From the NCBI RefSeq assembly GCF_001746295.1, contig NZ_MJAH01000016.1, positions 1 through 44,664 of the forward strand: 44,664 nt of DNA, read 5' to 3'. Of this stretch, positions 15,877 to 24,540 are shown one piece after another. The notes under the pieces were generated by a model. It ran no database searches. It worked only from the letters and a program-made list of their open reading frames with translations, and had not been told where the DNA came from. Source of the DNA: Streptomyces sp. LUP47B (GTDB taxonomy: Bacteria > Actinomycetota > Actinomycetes > Streptomycetales > Streptomycetaceae). Every line of letters begins with the position of its first letter. Position 1 is the stretch's first letter. A program made the translations under genes and the position numbers.

Positions 15877-18501
15877 ATGCCAACGCACCGCAGAGCCGCC
15901 CTCGTCGCCCTCGTATCCACCGTCCTGGCCCTCGGCCCACCGGGGCTCGCCGCTCACGCGCTCGGCGCGCCGGGCCCAGCCGCCTCCGCGGACGTCTATG
16001 TGGCCCCCGGAGGCGACGACCACGCCGACGGCAGCGCCCGGCACCCCGTCCGCACGCTGGACCGGGCCCGTGACCTGGTTCGGGCCCGGGTCGCCGGCCT
16101 GCGCGCCGACCTGACGGTCCATCTGGCACCGGGCACCTATCGTCGTACCGGCCCACTCGTGCTGGACGCCCGCGACTCGGGGGCCAACGGGCATCGAGTG
16201 ATCTGGCAGGGCACCGGCGACACGGTCATCAACGGCGGGCTCCGGGTGGCCGGATGGCACCGGGCACCCGGGCACAAGGGCCTGTGGGCCGCTCCCGCTC
16301 CCCGAGGACTCACCGACACACGGCAGTTGTACGTCGACGGAGTGCGCGCCCAGCGGGCCCGCGGGGCCGTGCCGGTCACACTGACCCAGACCGCGACCGG
16401 CTACACCGCCTCCTCCGACGCCCTCGCCCACTGGAAGCACCCCGAGGACGCCGAGTTCGTCTACACCAGCGGCGAAGCCCTGTGGAACATCGAACGCAAC
16501 GGGCTCGGCCAGTGGACCGAGCCACGCTGCCCGATCGCCTCCGCCGACGGCACCAGCATCACCATGGCGCAGCCCTGCTGGGACAACTCCAACAAGCGGG
16601 TCGAGTTCCCCGACATCCCCGGCCGCACGGTCAGCATGGTCGGCCCCGGCCGCCTCACCAACGGCGGCAAGCCGTCGTACGTCGAGAACGCCTACGAACT
16701 ACTCGACCAGCCCGGCGAGTGGTACCTCGACAAGAGCGACCACACGGTCTACTACCTTCCCCGCAAGGGCGAGGACCTCGGCCGCGCCGACGTCGAGGCA
16801 GCCGCGGCCGAGAAACTGCTCGACGGACGCGGCACCGCGGACGCCCCCGTCCACGACCTCGCCTTCCGCGGCATCCGGTTCAGTTACGCGACCTGGCTGA
16901 CTCCGTCCCGGCCGGAGGGCTTCTCCGAGATCCAGGCCGGCTACACGATCACCGGCGACCGCGGCTGGGCCACACAGGGCCTTTGCCAGTACGTCCCAGG
17001 CGGAACCTGCCCGTTCGCCTCCTGGACCAAGATGCCGGGCAACGTCTCCTTCGCCCACGACCAGCGCGTGGAGTTCACCGACGACGTCTTCGCCCATCTC
17101 GGCGCCTCCGGACTGGAACTGGGCGCGGGCAGCGCGGACTCCTCGGTCAGCGGGAGCGTCTTCACCGACGTGTCCGGCAACGGGCTGGAGATCGGCTCAG
17201 TGGACGGACAGACCCCGGCGTCGGGCGTGCGCGTGACGGACAACCACCTGTACGGGCTGCCCCGCGAGTACCACGGCGGCGTGGGCATCCTCAACGGCTA
17301 CACCCAGCACACCACCATCGCCCACAACCAGATCGACCACGTCGCCTACTCGGCGATCTCGATGGGATGGGGCGGCTGGCCCGACAAGATCGGCGACCCC
17401 GCGACCCCGAATCCCAGCCACGACAACGCCGTACGCGACAACCTGGTCTTCGACTACATGCAACTGCTCGACGACGGCGGCGGCGTCTACACCCAGGGCC
17501 TGACCGGCACCTCCCTGACCGACGGTGAGAAGGTCACCGGCAACGTCATCCATGACCAGTGGGGCCTGGGCAAGAGCGTCTACACCGACAACGGCTGCAC
17601 CTACGAGACCGTCGAGGGCAATGTCCTCTACCGCGCCTCCTACGCCAACGTCGCCTCCCGGCACACCGACTACCGCGACAGCCTCGGCAACAACGACCCC
17701 ACCCTGATCAAGGACAACTGGTGGGAGGAAGGCACCGCCGACGGGGACAACAAGGGCCTGGTGACCAGCGGCAACAAGATCATGACCGGACTGTCCGACG
17801 TACCGCCGGACGTCCTCGCGAACGCCGGACTCGAACCCGCCTACCGGCACCTGCTGACCCTGCGCGTCGGCGGCGTCTCCGTGCCGGAGGCGCCGGCCCG
17901 GGTCGGCACCAGCACGGCGGGCGCCGACGCGCTGTACGTGACCTTCAACCCCACCTTCGCGGACGGCGGTTCACGGGTGACCCGTTACACGGCACGGGCG
18001 TACGACCCCACGGGCCGTCAGGTCGCCCAGCAGTCCGTCGGCGCCGACGAGTTCAAACGCACCGCCCTGCTGCGCATCGGCGGACTACAGGCGGGCGGCG
18101 GCCCCTTCACTGTGACCGTCACCGCGAGCAACGACCAGGGCACCAGCGCTCCCTCGCTCGCCTCGGCGCCGCTGAGCCCGACGGCCGCGAGCACGCTGCC
18201 CGCCGCGCCGACGAGCCCGAAGCTGCGCACCGCGGCCACGGCCGCCACCCTCGCCTGGACCCCGCCGACCGGTACGGGTGACGCGAAGATCGTCGGTTAC
18301 CGGGTGACCGTCTCCGACGGACGCGACCCGATCACGGTGACCGGCCGGGACGTGCTGGTCACCCAGCCCTCCGCCAAGGGCATGTTCCGGGTGATCGGAG
18401 GACTGAAACCCGGAACGCCCTACAGCGTGACGGTCGCCGCGGTCACGGCGGCGGGCACCGGCCCCGCGGCCACGGTCAGCGGGACCACGACCGCCGGTTA
18501 G
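15877..18501 (+). CDS. Secreted right-handed beta-helix protein with two FN3 domains
   Basis: An 874-residue protein. The N-terminus (RRAALVALVSTVLALGPPGL) is a signal peptide, probably cut near ASA-DVY. Next comes YVAPGGDDHADGSARHPVRT, ARDLVRARV, LAPGTYRRTGPL, DSGANGHRVIW and RQLYVDGVRAQRARG, which resembles GH141/GH120-like carbohydrate-active beta-helix proteins. The helix region with short coil repeats (GLELGAG, NGLEIGSVDG, DNHLYG, NVIHDQWG) runs to about residue 660. Two fibronectin type III domains follow (about 668-770 and 772-874), as in secreted Streptomyces glycosidases. The exact glycosidase class is not certain and catalytic acids cannot be assigned by eye. It is monocistronic and followed by a strong hairpin. 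Confidence 0.8.
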   Translation: MPTHRRAALVALVSTVLALGPPGLAAHALGAPGPAASADVYVAPGGDDHADGSARHPVRTLDRARDLVRARVAGLRADLTVHLAPGTYRRTGPLVLDARDSGANGHRVIWQGTGDTVINGGLRVAGWHRAPGHKGLWAAPAPRGLTDTRQLYVDGVRAQRARGAVPVTLTQTATGYTASSDALAHWKHPEDAEFVYTSGEALWNIERNGLGQWTEPRCPIASADGTSITMAQPCWDNSNKRVEFPDIPGRTVSMVGPGRLTNGGKPSYVENAYELLDQPGEWYLDKSDHTVYYLPRKGEDLGRADVEAAAAEKLLDGRGTADAPVHDLAFRGIRFSYATWLTPSRPEGFSEIQAGYTITGDRGWATQGLCQYVPGGTCPFASWTKMPGNVSFAHDQRVEFTDDVFAHLGASGLELGAGSADSSVSGSVFTDVSGNGLEIGSVDGQTPASGVRVTDNHLYGLPREYHGGVGILNGYTQHTTIAHNQIDHVAYSAISMGWGGWPDKIGDPATPNPSHDNAVRDNLVFDYMQLLDDGGGVYTQGLTGTSLTDGEKVTGNVIHDQWGLGKSVYTDNGCTYETVEGNVLYRASYANVASRHTDYRDSLGNNDPTLIKDNWWEEGTADGDNKGLVTSGNKIMTGLSDVPPDVLANAGLEPAYRHLLTLRVGGVSVPEAPARVGTSTAGADALYVTFNPTFADGGSRVTRYTARAYDPTGRQVAQQSVGADEFKRTALLRIGGLQAGGGPFTVTVTASNDQGTSAPSLASAPLSPTAASTLPAAPTSPKLRTAATAATLAWTPPTGTGDAKIVGYRVTVSDGRDPITVTGRDVLVTQPSAKGMFRVIGGLKPGTPYSVTVAAVTAAGTGPAATVSGTTTAG

Positions 18502-18615
18502 CCCACCGAAACAGTCCGGGACCTCGTAACCCGACGCCGGCCGCCACCGCCGACGGTCGAGACCACACCATCGAGTTGAGGCTGCTGCCCGAACTGACCG
18601 ATCCCGCAGCCGAAT

Positions 18616-18647
18616 ACCAAGGCCCACCCCCAACGGTGGGCCTTGGT
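18616..18647. terminator. Strong hairpin terminator after the beta-helix gene
   Basis: ACCAAGGCCCACC pairs perfectly with GGTGGGCCTTGGT over 13 bp around a 6-base loop. It lies about 115 bases downstream of the stop and, on the other strand, just past the end of a transposase remnant, so it may end transcription from both sides. Confidence 0.75.
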
Positions 18648-18677
18648 GTGTCTCGCGAGACACACGTCAGCTTGTTC

Positions 18678-19095
18678 TTATGCTCTGAGCCGGTTTCGTT
18701 CGACGATGCTCTCGGGCCGTTTCGCGGTTTTGCCCACGTCGTAGCAGGGGCGGGCCGCTGGTTCTTCGAGCCAAGGGGCGTTCCAGGTCCGGGTGTTGAG
18801 GGTTTCGGTGCGCGGGCCGGGCAGTGCAGGTGCGGGTGGAGGTTCCTGAACCCCCCGGCGGACTCGGGCCGGGGTGAGCCGGCCAAGCTCGGCGGGCTTC
18901 TCCCTTGGCCGCCGTAAGCCGGCGGCGGCCTCGCGCAGGAAGCGGATCTGGGTGTGGGCGGCGATGATCAGCCAGGTCCAGCGCTCGCCGGCCTCGGGGC
19001 TTCGCAGCTTGGGGCGGGTCCACCCGAGGGTCGGTTTCATCAGCCTGAAGAGGTGCTCGATGTGGGCCATGCGCGGGGCGTCGAAGCGCGAATGC
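18678..19095 (-). pseudogene. DDE-type transposase, C-terminal remnant with frameshifts
   Basis: The minus strand reads HIEHLFRLMKPTLGWTRPKL, WTWLIIAAHTQIRFLREAAA and LRRPREKPAELGRLTPARVR, matching the C-terminal third of a Streptomyces IS4/IS701-like putative transposase. The next block (GFRNLHPHLHCPARAPKPST, then GSKNQRPAP) lies in another frame, and YDVGKTAKRPESIVERNR returns to the first frame before TAA at 18678. Two offsetting indels therefore break the C-terminus, and the N-terminal two thirds are absent. The cut end lies close to the start of the kinase gene at 19172. Confidence 0.7.
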
Positions 19096-19555
19096 CCAGG
19101 TGAGCAACCTAGTTCGAAGCGCATTTCGGGACCGTCCCCCACGCGACCGACCTGACGGTAGCCTGATCGACATGACGGCTGAGGGCGAGACGGCAGAGGG
19201 TGAAGCCCTGGTTGGCGGCATGGTGAACGCGGGCGCGGTCTTCCGCCACGGTGCCCTGGTGGAACGCCCGGCACCGCGCACCGCGCGCGCCCTCCATGCC
19301 CATCTCCTCGCACTCAAGGGGCAGGGGTCGGGAACTGCTGCCGGTTTGCCGAGCATGAGTGACTTCTGGTGAGCGTGAGTGAGCGCCTGTACTGGATACG
19401 GTGGTTCATCTGCCGCCAGGAGAGTCTGCCTGCGGTGGTGGGCTGCCTGCGCTTTCGGGAGGGAACGGGAGTTCGTGGGTCGAATGGGTGACCTTTGCGG
19501 ATGCTGCTCGTTGACTGGCGTGGACGGGGTTCTTCGGCAGGGCGGGGGTGTATGA

Positions 19556-21190
19556 GTGGGCGGGTTGCGGAAGGTGGCGGCGTCGTTCGTGGTGCCCGGC
19601 CCGGCCGGAGTGGCAATCCGGGACCGGCTGCGGGTGTCGAATGCGGACGCGGCGGTCCTCACCGAGGTCGGCGTCCACTTGGGGTCGCTGGCGGCCGGGG
19701 ATCTCGCGGAGCGGTCCCGGCAGGGGCTGGGGCATGATGCGGCCTCCTGGGCGGTGCGCAAGAGGTCGCTGACGGGGAGGTCGTCGGCGCGCTGGGCGGG
19801 CAGCATCACCAAGGCCACCCATGATCAGTGGGCGCTGGCCCGGCGCGGGCAGGCCGCCCAGACGGCCTGGCTGCGGAGGCAGATCGCCTCCATCGAGGCG
19901 CGGCTGGCCCGGCCGCTGGGCGCAAAGGCCGACAAGCGGGCAGGGCTGGTGCGCGGCTATGCCACGCGCGTCGAGTGGCACGCCAAGTCCCGCCGCCTCC
20001 AGACCCTCAAGGCCCGGCTCGCGGTGGTGGAGGCGGACCAGGCGGCGGGACGGGTGCACGTAGTGCGTGGTGGCAAACGCCTCGCGAACGGCCGCCACCA
20101 CCTTCGAGCGGCCAGCCTGGACGAGCACGCCTGGCGGCAGCGCTGGCAGGCGGAGCGGATGTTCCTGACCGCCGACGGGGAGTCCGGCAAGCGCGTGGGC
20201 AACGAGACCATCCGCGTCACCGAAACCGGCCAGTTATCGCTCAAGGTCCCGGCTCCGCTGACCCACCTGGCCAACGCACCTCACGGCCGCTACGTCTTGG
20301 ACGCGACCGTGCGGTTCCAGTATCGGGGGCAGGAGTGGCGTGACCGGATCACCGCGAACCGGGCGGTGGCCTACCGCATCCACCACGATGTGCTGCGCGG
20401 CCGCTGGTATGTGACCGCGTCCTGGCAGCGCGCCGCCGCCCCCGCCCTGCCGCTTCAGGCGGCCCTCGCGCGGGGCGTGGTGGGAGTGGACATGAACGAC
20501 GACCACCTCGCCGCATGGCACCTCGATGTCCACGGCAACCCCATCGGCGAACCCCAGCGCTACTTCCACGACCTCACCGGCACCGCCCAGCACCGGGACG
20601 CGCAGATCCGGCACGCCCTGACCAGGCTGCTGCACCACACCCGCCGCTGCGGGGCCGCCGCGATCGCCATCGAGGACCTCGACTTCAGCGACGGCACCAG
20701 CCGCGAGAAGCACGGCCGCAACAAACGCTTCCGCCGCCTCATCTCCCGCTTCCCCACCGCAAAACTCAAAGCGCGCCTCGTCTCGATGGCAGCCGAACAG
20801 AACATCGCGATCGTGGCGGTCGACCCGGCCTACACCTCCCGCTGGGGTGCCCAGCACTGGCAGAAACCACTGAGCACTACGACTCGCAAGATTTCCCGGC
20901 ACGATGCGGCGAGCATCGCGGTCGGGCGACGCGCCCTCGGACATCCGATCCGGCGACGGACGGCACCGCCCCCGCATCACCGGAGTGATGGTGCGGGGCA
21001 TCGGACCGTCCAGGCCCGACCGGAGATTCGTCGGCGTGACGAACCCCGCCCCCACCTTCCCGGACCGCGCACCGGATGCGCGCCGCCCGGCATTGGAGCG
21101 AAAGCGGGCGACCAGGGTGCCCAACACCGTTCGGGACACCCGGCTGAGCAAGAGTCCTGGCAACAGGACTCACTCCCGCTCAGTCTTTAG
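19556..21190 (+). CDS. IS200/IS605 family accessory TnpB-related protein
   Basis: A 544-residue protein, longer than typical TnpB (about 400), starting at GTG 19556. A RuvC-like triad is visible: D312 in GVVGVDMNDDHLAAW, E373 in IAIEDLDF, and D450 in SRHDAASIAVGRRA. TnpB proteins are RNA-guided DNA nucleases using an RNA made from the element's right end. Between E373 and D450, where TnpB normally has a CxxC...CxxC zinc ribbon, this protein reads DPAYTSRWGAQHWQKPL with no cysteines. The N-terminal 200 residues are basic and helical. The C-terminal tail (RRRTAPPPHHRSDGAG...QQDSLPLSL) is Arg/Pro-rich and runs up to the element end. Confidence 0.85.
   Translation: MGGLRKVAASFVVPGPAGVAIRDRLRVSNADAAVLTEVGVHLGSLAAGDLAERSRQGLGHDAASWAVRKRSLTGRSSARWAGSITKATHDQWALARRGQAAQTAWLRRQIASIEARLARPLGAKADKRAGLVRGYATRVEWHAKSRRLQTLKARLAVVEADQAAGRVHVVRGGKRLANGRHHLRAASLDEHAWRQRWQAERMFLTADGESGKRVGNETIRVTETGQLSLKVPAPLTHLANAPHGRYVLDATVRFQYRGQEWRDRITANRAVAYRIHHDVLRGRWYVTASWQRAAAPALPLQAALARGVVGVDMNDDHLAAWHLDVHGNPIGEPQRYFHDLTGTAQHRDAQIRHALTRLLHHTRRCGAAAIAIEDLDFSDGTSREKHGRNKRFRRLISRFPTAKLKARLVSMAAEQNIAIVAVDPAYTSRWGAQHWQKPLSTTTRKISRHDAASIAVGRRALGHPIRRRTAPPPHHRSDGAGHRTVQARPEIRRRDEPRPHLPGPRTGCAPPGIGAKAGDQGAQHRSGHPAEQESWQQDSLPLSL
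21152..21171 (+). repeat. Hairpin at the right end of the TnpB element
   Basis: GAGTCCTGGCAACAGGACTC is a perfect 7-bp stem with a 6-base loop, inside the last codons of the TnpB-related gene and about 25 bases before the element's right border. Hairpins here are recognised by TnpA and form the 3' part of the guide RNA in IS200/IS605 elements. Confidence 0.6.
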
Positions 21191-21859
21191 GAACGGTTCG
21201 ACGCGGCTCCGAGGCCGATCCGTCTTACCGCAGACGGACGCGAGCAGCTGACCTTCATCCCGGGCGACGTCGCTCTGCCGCCGTTTCCGCGCTGGGTGAT
21301 GACCGAGACCGCGTTGAGGTCGGTGGGAAGCCTGTTGAGGCGCCTGCACGACGCCGGCGCGGCCATCGCGGTTGACGCATGTGCTGAGTGGCCCCGATCC
21401 CTGGCCGACCCGGCGGGGGGAACGATGCTGTGCCACAACGATGTGTGCCCGGAAAACGTCGTCTTTCGCGACGGCCGTGCCGCAGCACTGATCGATTTCG
21501 ACCTGGCGGCCCCCGGCCGAGCAGTATGGGATGTTGCCATGACCGCCCGCTACTGGGTTCCCATGCTCGATCCCACATCCGCGGCAGTTTTCTATCCCGC
21601 GGGGCTGGACGCTCCGGCGCGACTGCGGATCCTCGCCGACGGCTACGGTCTTTCCCCTCAGGAGCGTGGTGCATTGCCTGGCGTCGTCGAACAGGCCACC
21701 GCATCCTGCCGGGCCTTCGTCGCCGAGCGCGTGGCCGACGGCGACCCCGCCTACACCCAGGCGCTGTCCGATCACGGTGGTTGGCAGCGTTGGGACCGCA
21801 TCCAGGAGTGGCTGGTGGCTCACCACGAAATGTTCACGGCTGCCCTGCTGGGATGACTA

Positions 21860-21895
21860 ACTAAGAGCCCGCGCAGATAGGCGGCGTGGAAAGCC
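21860..21895 (+). repeat. Left inverted repeat of the IS5-type unit
   Basis: Pairs with 24505-24540 at 31 of 36 positions; the shared block CGCGCAGATAGGCGGCGTGG is identical. It begins four bases after the stop of the kinase gene. Confidence 0.75.
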
Positions 21896-21982
21896 TCGGC
21901 ATCGATGTGGGTACAAGGCCCCAGTGAATTAGGAGTTGCGACGCCCTGTGACCGCCGGCGAGACCTGTGCGCATCCTTCGTC

Positions 21983-22798
21983 TCAGGCTGCTTGCCTGGC
22001 TAGCCTGCGCAGGGCCCGCACGGCAGGTGATCCGGGGTCGGCCGTCATCAGGACGACCTCCTGGTCGTCCTCGGGCACGAGCAGGACGTCGCAGTTCAAC
22101 CGCAGCGCGCCGGCCTCCGGGTGGTCCAGGGTCTTGGTGCGGTGCCCGGGAGCGTGGACCGGATGTGCCTGCCAGATCTGCCGGAACTCCTCACTGCCGT
22201 CGTGTAGTTCGGCCAGCAGGGCGGCCAGCTGCGGGTCATGCGGGTAGCGGTCGGCGGCCCGGCGCAACCGCGCCACCGCGATGTGCCCGGATTCCTCGGC
22301 GCTGGAGCTCTCGTACGTCCGCCCCTGGCCCAGGAAGCGGCGGCGGGCCAGGTTCGTCGTCCCGTCTCCGAGGTCGGCGCCGAGCAGTGCCTGGGCCAGG
22401 GGGTTCCAGGCGACGACGTGGTACGCCGCGTCAGTGACGATTGCACCGGTCTCCGGCAGCCGGTCCAGCATCCGGGCCACGTGCGGGCGCACCCGCCGCA
22501 CGGCGCTGATGCCGGGCGGCGCGCTCGAACCCGCCAGGCGGAACAGGTGGCTGCGCTCGGCCGGCGTGAGCCGCAGCGCGCGGGCCAATGCGTCCAGGAT
22601 GCGGGCCGACGGCCGCGGTCCCCGGGCCTGCTCCAGCCGCGTGTAGTAGTCGACCGACATGTGGGCGAGCTCCGCCACCTCTTCGCGGCGCAGGCCCGGT
22701 GTGCGGCGGGCGGTGCCCGTCTCCGTCAGGCCGATCTCGTGCGGACGCAGGGCCGCCCGGCGGTCCCGCAGGTAGTGGGCCAGCTCCTGCCGTGCCAT
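21983..22798 (-). CDS. XRE-family regulator with MmyB-like ligand domain
   Basis: A 271-residue protein from ATG 22798, with GGAGG-type ribosome binding sequence just upstream. The N-terminal helix-turn-helix (TPGLRREEVAELAHMSVDYY, TRLEQARGPRPSARILDALA) is followed by an MmyB-like ligand-binding domain (VTDAAYHVVAWNPLAQALLG, FRQIWQAHPVHAPGHRTKTL, LVPEDDQEVVLMTADPGSPA). Such regulators usually control the gene next to them; here the divergent SDR gene starts 71 bases away. The pair is a common actinobacterial module. It lies inside the inverted repeats of the IS5-type unit. Confidence 0.92.
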   Translation of the reverse strand: MARQELAHYLRDRRAALRPHEIGLTETGTARRTPGLRREEVAELAHMSVDYYTRLEQARGPRPSARILDALARALRLTPAERSHLFRLAGSSAPPGISAVRRVRPHVARMLDRLPETGAIVTDAAYHVVAWNPLAQALLGADLGDGTTNLARRRFLGQGRTYESSSAEESGHIAVARLRRAADRYPHDPQLAALLAELHDGSEEFRQIWQAHPVHAPGHRTKTLDHPEAGALRLNCDVLLVPEDDQEVVLMTADPGSPAVRALRRLARQAA

Positions 22799-22869
22799 AC
22801 CGCCTCCTCCCACTGCCTGGTACAGACTGTCCCTGGCAGGGCGCCTGCGACCAGGGAAGCGTGGTTGCC

Positions 22870-23586
22870 ATGAACGAACGCACAGCTCTGGTCACCGGTG
22901 CCAACAAGGGCATCGGCAAGCATATTGCCCGGCTGCTCGCCGCCGAGGGCCTCACCGTGTACGTGGGCTCCCGCGACCCCGGGCGCGGGCAGCGGGCCGT
23001 CGAGGAGATCGGCGCCGGGGCCCGCCTGCTGGTCCTCGACGTGAGTGATCCCGACGGCATCGCACAGGCCGCGGCTCAGGTGGACCGCTTGGACGTGCTG
23101 GTCAACAATGCCGGCATCTCGCTGTCGCTCGCCCCGCCGGCCGGCACCGGCGTCGAGGAGTTCCGGCGCACGTACGAGACCAATGTGTTCGGGGTAGTGG
23201 CGGTGACCAATGCCTTCCTGCCCGCCCTGCGCCGGTCGCCGCGCCCGCGCATCGTCAACATCTCCAGTGGCACCGCGTCGCTGACCTGGAGCACGAATCC
23301 CAACCCCCAGTTCATCCCGGGAAGCGGCGGCGCCGCCGCCTACCGGTCGTCCAAGGCCGCCCTCAACGCCCTCACCGTCCTGTACGCCCAGACGCTGGCC
23401 CAGGACGGCTTCAAGGTCAACGCGCTCGCTCCCGGCCTGCGGGCCACTGATCTGACTCCCAGGGCCGCCGCTGCCGGCGGCGACCCGGCCGAGGCCGCCC
23501 AAGGTGCTCTCCGCCTGGCCCTGCTGCCGGACGACGGCCCCACCGGTGGCTTCTTCTCCTGGGACGGAACCCCCGTGCCCTGGTGA
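22870..23586 (+). CDS. Short-chain dehydrogenase/reductase
   Basis: A 238-residue classical SDR. The cofactor motif TGANKGIG is at 9-16, NNAG at 79-82 and the catalytic S133, Y158 and K162 are present (YRSSK). VYVGSRDPGRG after the second strand, with Arg in place of an acidic residue, suggests NADP(H). The start ATG 22870 is 71 bases from the divergent XRE regulator, which probably controls it. The stop lies four bases from the convergent IS5 transposase stop. The substrate is unknown; carbonyl reduction is likely. Confidence 0.93.
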   Translation: MNERTALVTGANKGIGKHIARLLAAEGLTVYVGSRDPGRGQRAVEEIGAGARLLVLDVSDPDGIAQAAAQVDRLDVLVNNAGISLSLAPPAGTGVEEFRRTYETNVFGVVAVTNAFLPALRRSPRPRIVNISSGTASLTWSTNPNPQFIPGSGGAAAYRSSKAALNALTVLYAQTLAQDGFKVNALAPGLRATDLTPRAAAAGGDPAEAAQGALRLALLPDDGPTGGFFSWDGTPVPW

Positions 23587-23590
23587 CCAG

Positions 23591-24433
23591 TCATGGGAGG
23601 CGTCGGGGGCGGGTGCCCCAGCGGTGGGTGACCCATGCCCGGCGGATCAGGCTGCGGACGGTGATGATCGTGTCGGCAAGGTCGAAGAAGGCGTTGATCA
23701 CGGTGGCGCGGCATCGTAGCAGCGGGCGAGCCGGTGGAAGGCGTTCTGCCAGGCGTGGGTGCGCTCGACATGCCAGCGCCGGCTCGCCTGGATTCGGCGC
23801 CTTCTCACCCTTGTGCGCGATGCGGCCGTGCAGGCTGCGCGCGCCGAGTTCGGTGCGGGTCCTGTCCGAGTCGTAGCCGGCATCCAGGTGCACGGCGACG
23901 TCGTCGGGCAGCGGTCTCAGGTCGTCCAGCAGGTCCAGGGTCGGAGCGAGCAGCGGGGAGTCGTGGCGGTTCGCTCCGGCCAGGACCCGACCGAGCGGGA
24001 TTCCGTAACCATCCGTCATGCCCGAGCGTTTCAAGCCCTGTTTACCGCGGTCGACAGGTGAGCGGCCGGCGACCTCGCCGCCGCCGGGGGCCTTGGTGAG
24101 GGACCCGTCGACGGCGATCTGGTCGAGCACGAGCCCGACGATCCGGTCGTAGGACTCCAGCGCGATCTGCTTGAGCCGCGCGAAGGCGCCGAGCCGGATC
24201 CACTCATCGCGGCGGTTGCGGATCGTGGTCGCCGAGCAGGTCGTGTCGGCGATCGCCTGGTAGGAGCAGCCGAACCGCAGCAGTTGCAGCAACTTGTCGA
24301 ACACGATCCGGTCGCTGATACGGCGGCGGTGGCAGCCCAACGGGTGGGCCGGATCGACCGTAGGACGCTCGGGCAGCAGCGCAGCGAACTGGTCCCAGAG
24401 CGGGTCGGTCAGCCATGACGGCAGGACGGGCAC
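23591..24433 (-). pseudogene. IS5-family transposase with offsetting frameshifts
   Basis: A 280-residue frame. The N-terminus (PSWLTDPLWDQFAALLPERP, RISDRIVFDKLLQLLRFGCS) and two catalytic Asp regions (LDQIAVDGS, HLDAGYDS) fit IS5. From about position 23793 to 23713 the correct sequence (IQASRRWHVERTHAWQNAFH, RLARCY) is in another frame: one base is gained near 23793 and one lost near 23713. The frame then returns to RATVINAFFDLADTIITVRS and a normal end. The third catalytic residue, Glu of HVERTH, is therefore not encoded in frame, so the enzyme should be inactive even though the open frame looks whole. Confidence 0.85.
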
Positions 24434-24504
24434 AGCCTCCCCCAGTGATCACAGAGCGTCGCAAACTCCATGATCACCGGAACCTGCGCCCGCCTTGCTG
24501 CCAG

Positions 24505-24540
24505 GGCTCCCCACGCCGCCTATCTGCGCGAGTTCTAAGT
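24505..24540 (-). repeat. Right inverted repeat of the IS5-type unit
   Basis: Reverse complement of 21860-21895 with five mismatches. It lies about 70 bases upstream of the transposase start, the usual place for an IS end. Confidence 0.75.

Larger units (their letters stand above)
19328..21196 (+). mobile_element. IS200/IS605-type element, TnpB-related gene only
   Basis: The borders come from where the kinase coding sequence breaks off and resumes (GGG at 19325-19327, TTC at 21197-21199); they could be off by a few bases because G residues are shared. No target duplication is visible, as expected for IS200/IS605. The only gene is the TnpB-related one; there is no TnpA (Y1 transposase), so movement would need TnpA in trans. 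The gene ends six bases before the right border, which is usual for tnpB elements. Confidence 0.75.
19172..21856 (+). pseudogene. Phosphotransferase-family kinase gene split by a TnpB element
   Basis: The 5' part from ATG 19172 to about 19327 encodes MTAEGETAEGEALVGGMVNA through LHAHLLALKGQG. The 3' part from about 21197 to TGA 21856 encodes FDAAPRPIRLTADGREQLTF, a Brenner-type motif CHNDVCPENVVF and the metal motif IDFDLA, ending AALLG. Joined at GQG/FDA they make one aminoglycoside phosphotransferase-like kinase of about 270 residues. Both halves are well conserved, so the insertion looks recent. The true substrate is unknown; many such genes do not act on aminoglycosides. The two coding parts are separated by about 1.87 kb of inserted DNA. 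Confidence 0.8.
21860..24540. mobile_element. IS5-type unit carrying an XRE regulator and an SDR gene
   Basis: Inverted repeats of about 36 bp bracket a 2.68-kb segment in this order: left repeat, XRE regulator (minus), SDR (plus), IS5 transposase (minus), right repeat. The SDR and transposase stop codons are only four bases apart, so no second inner repeat fits between them; the outer pair seems to be the element's real ends. This is the layout of an insertion sequence with passenger genes. I could not see a clear target duplication. The alternative is a chance capture through loss of an inner end. Confidence 0.6.
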
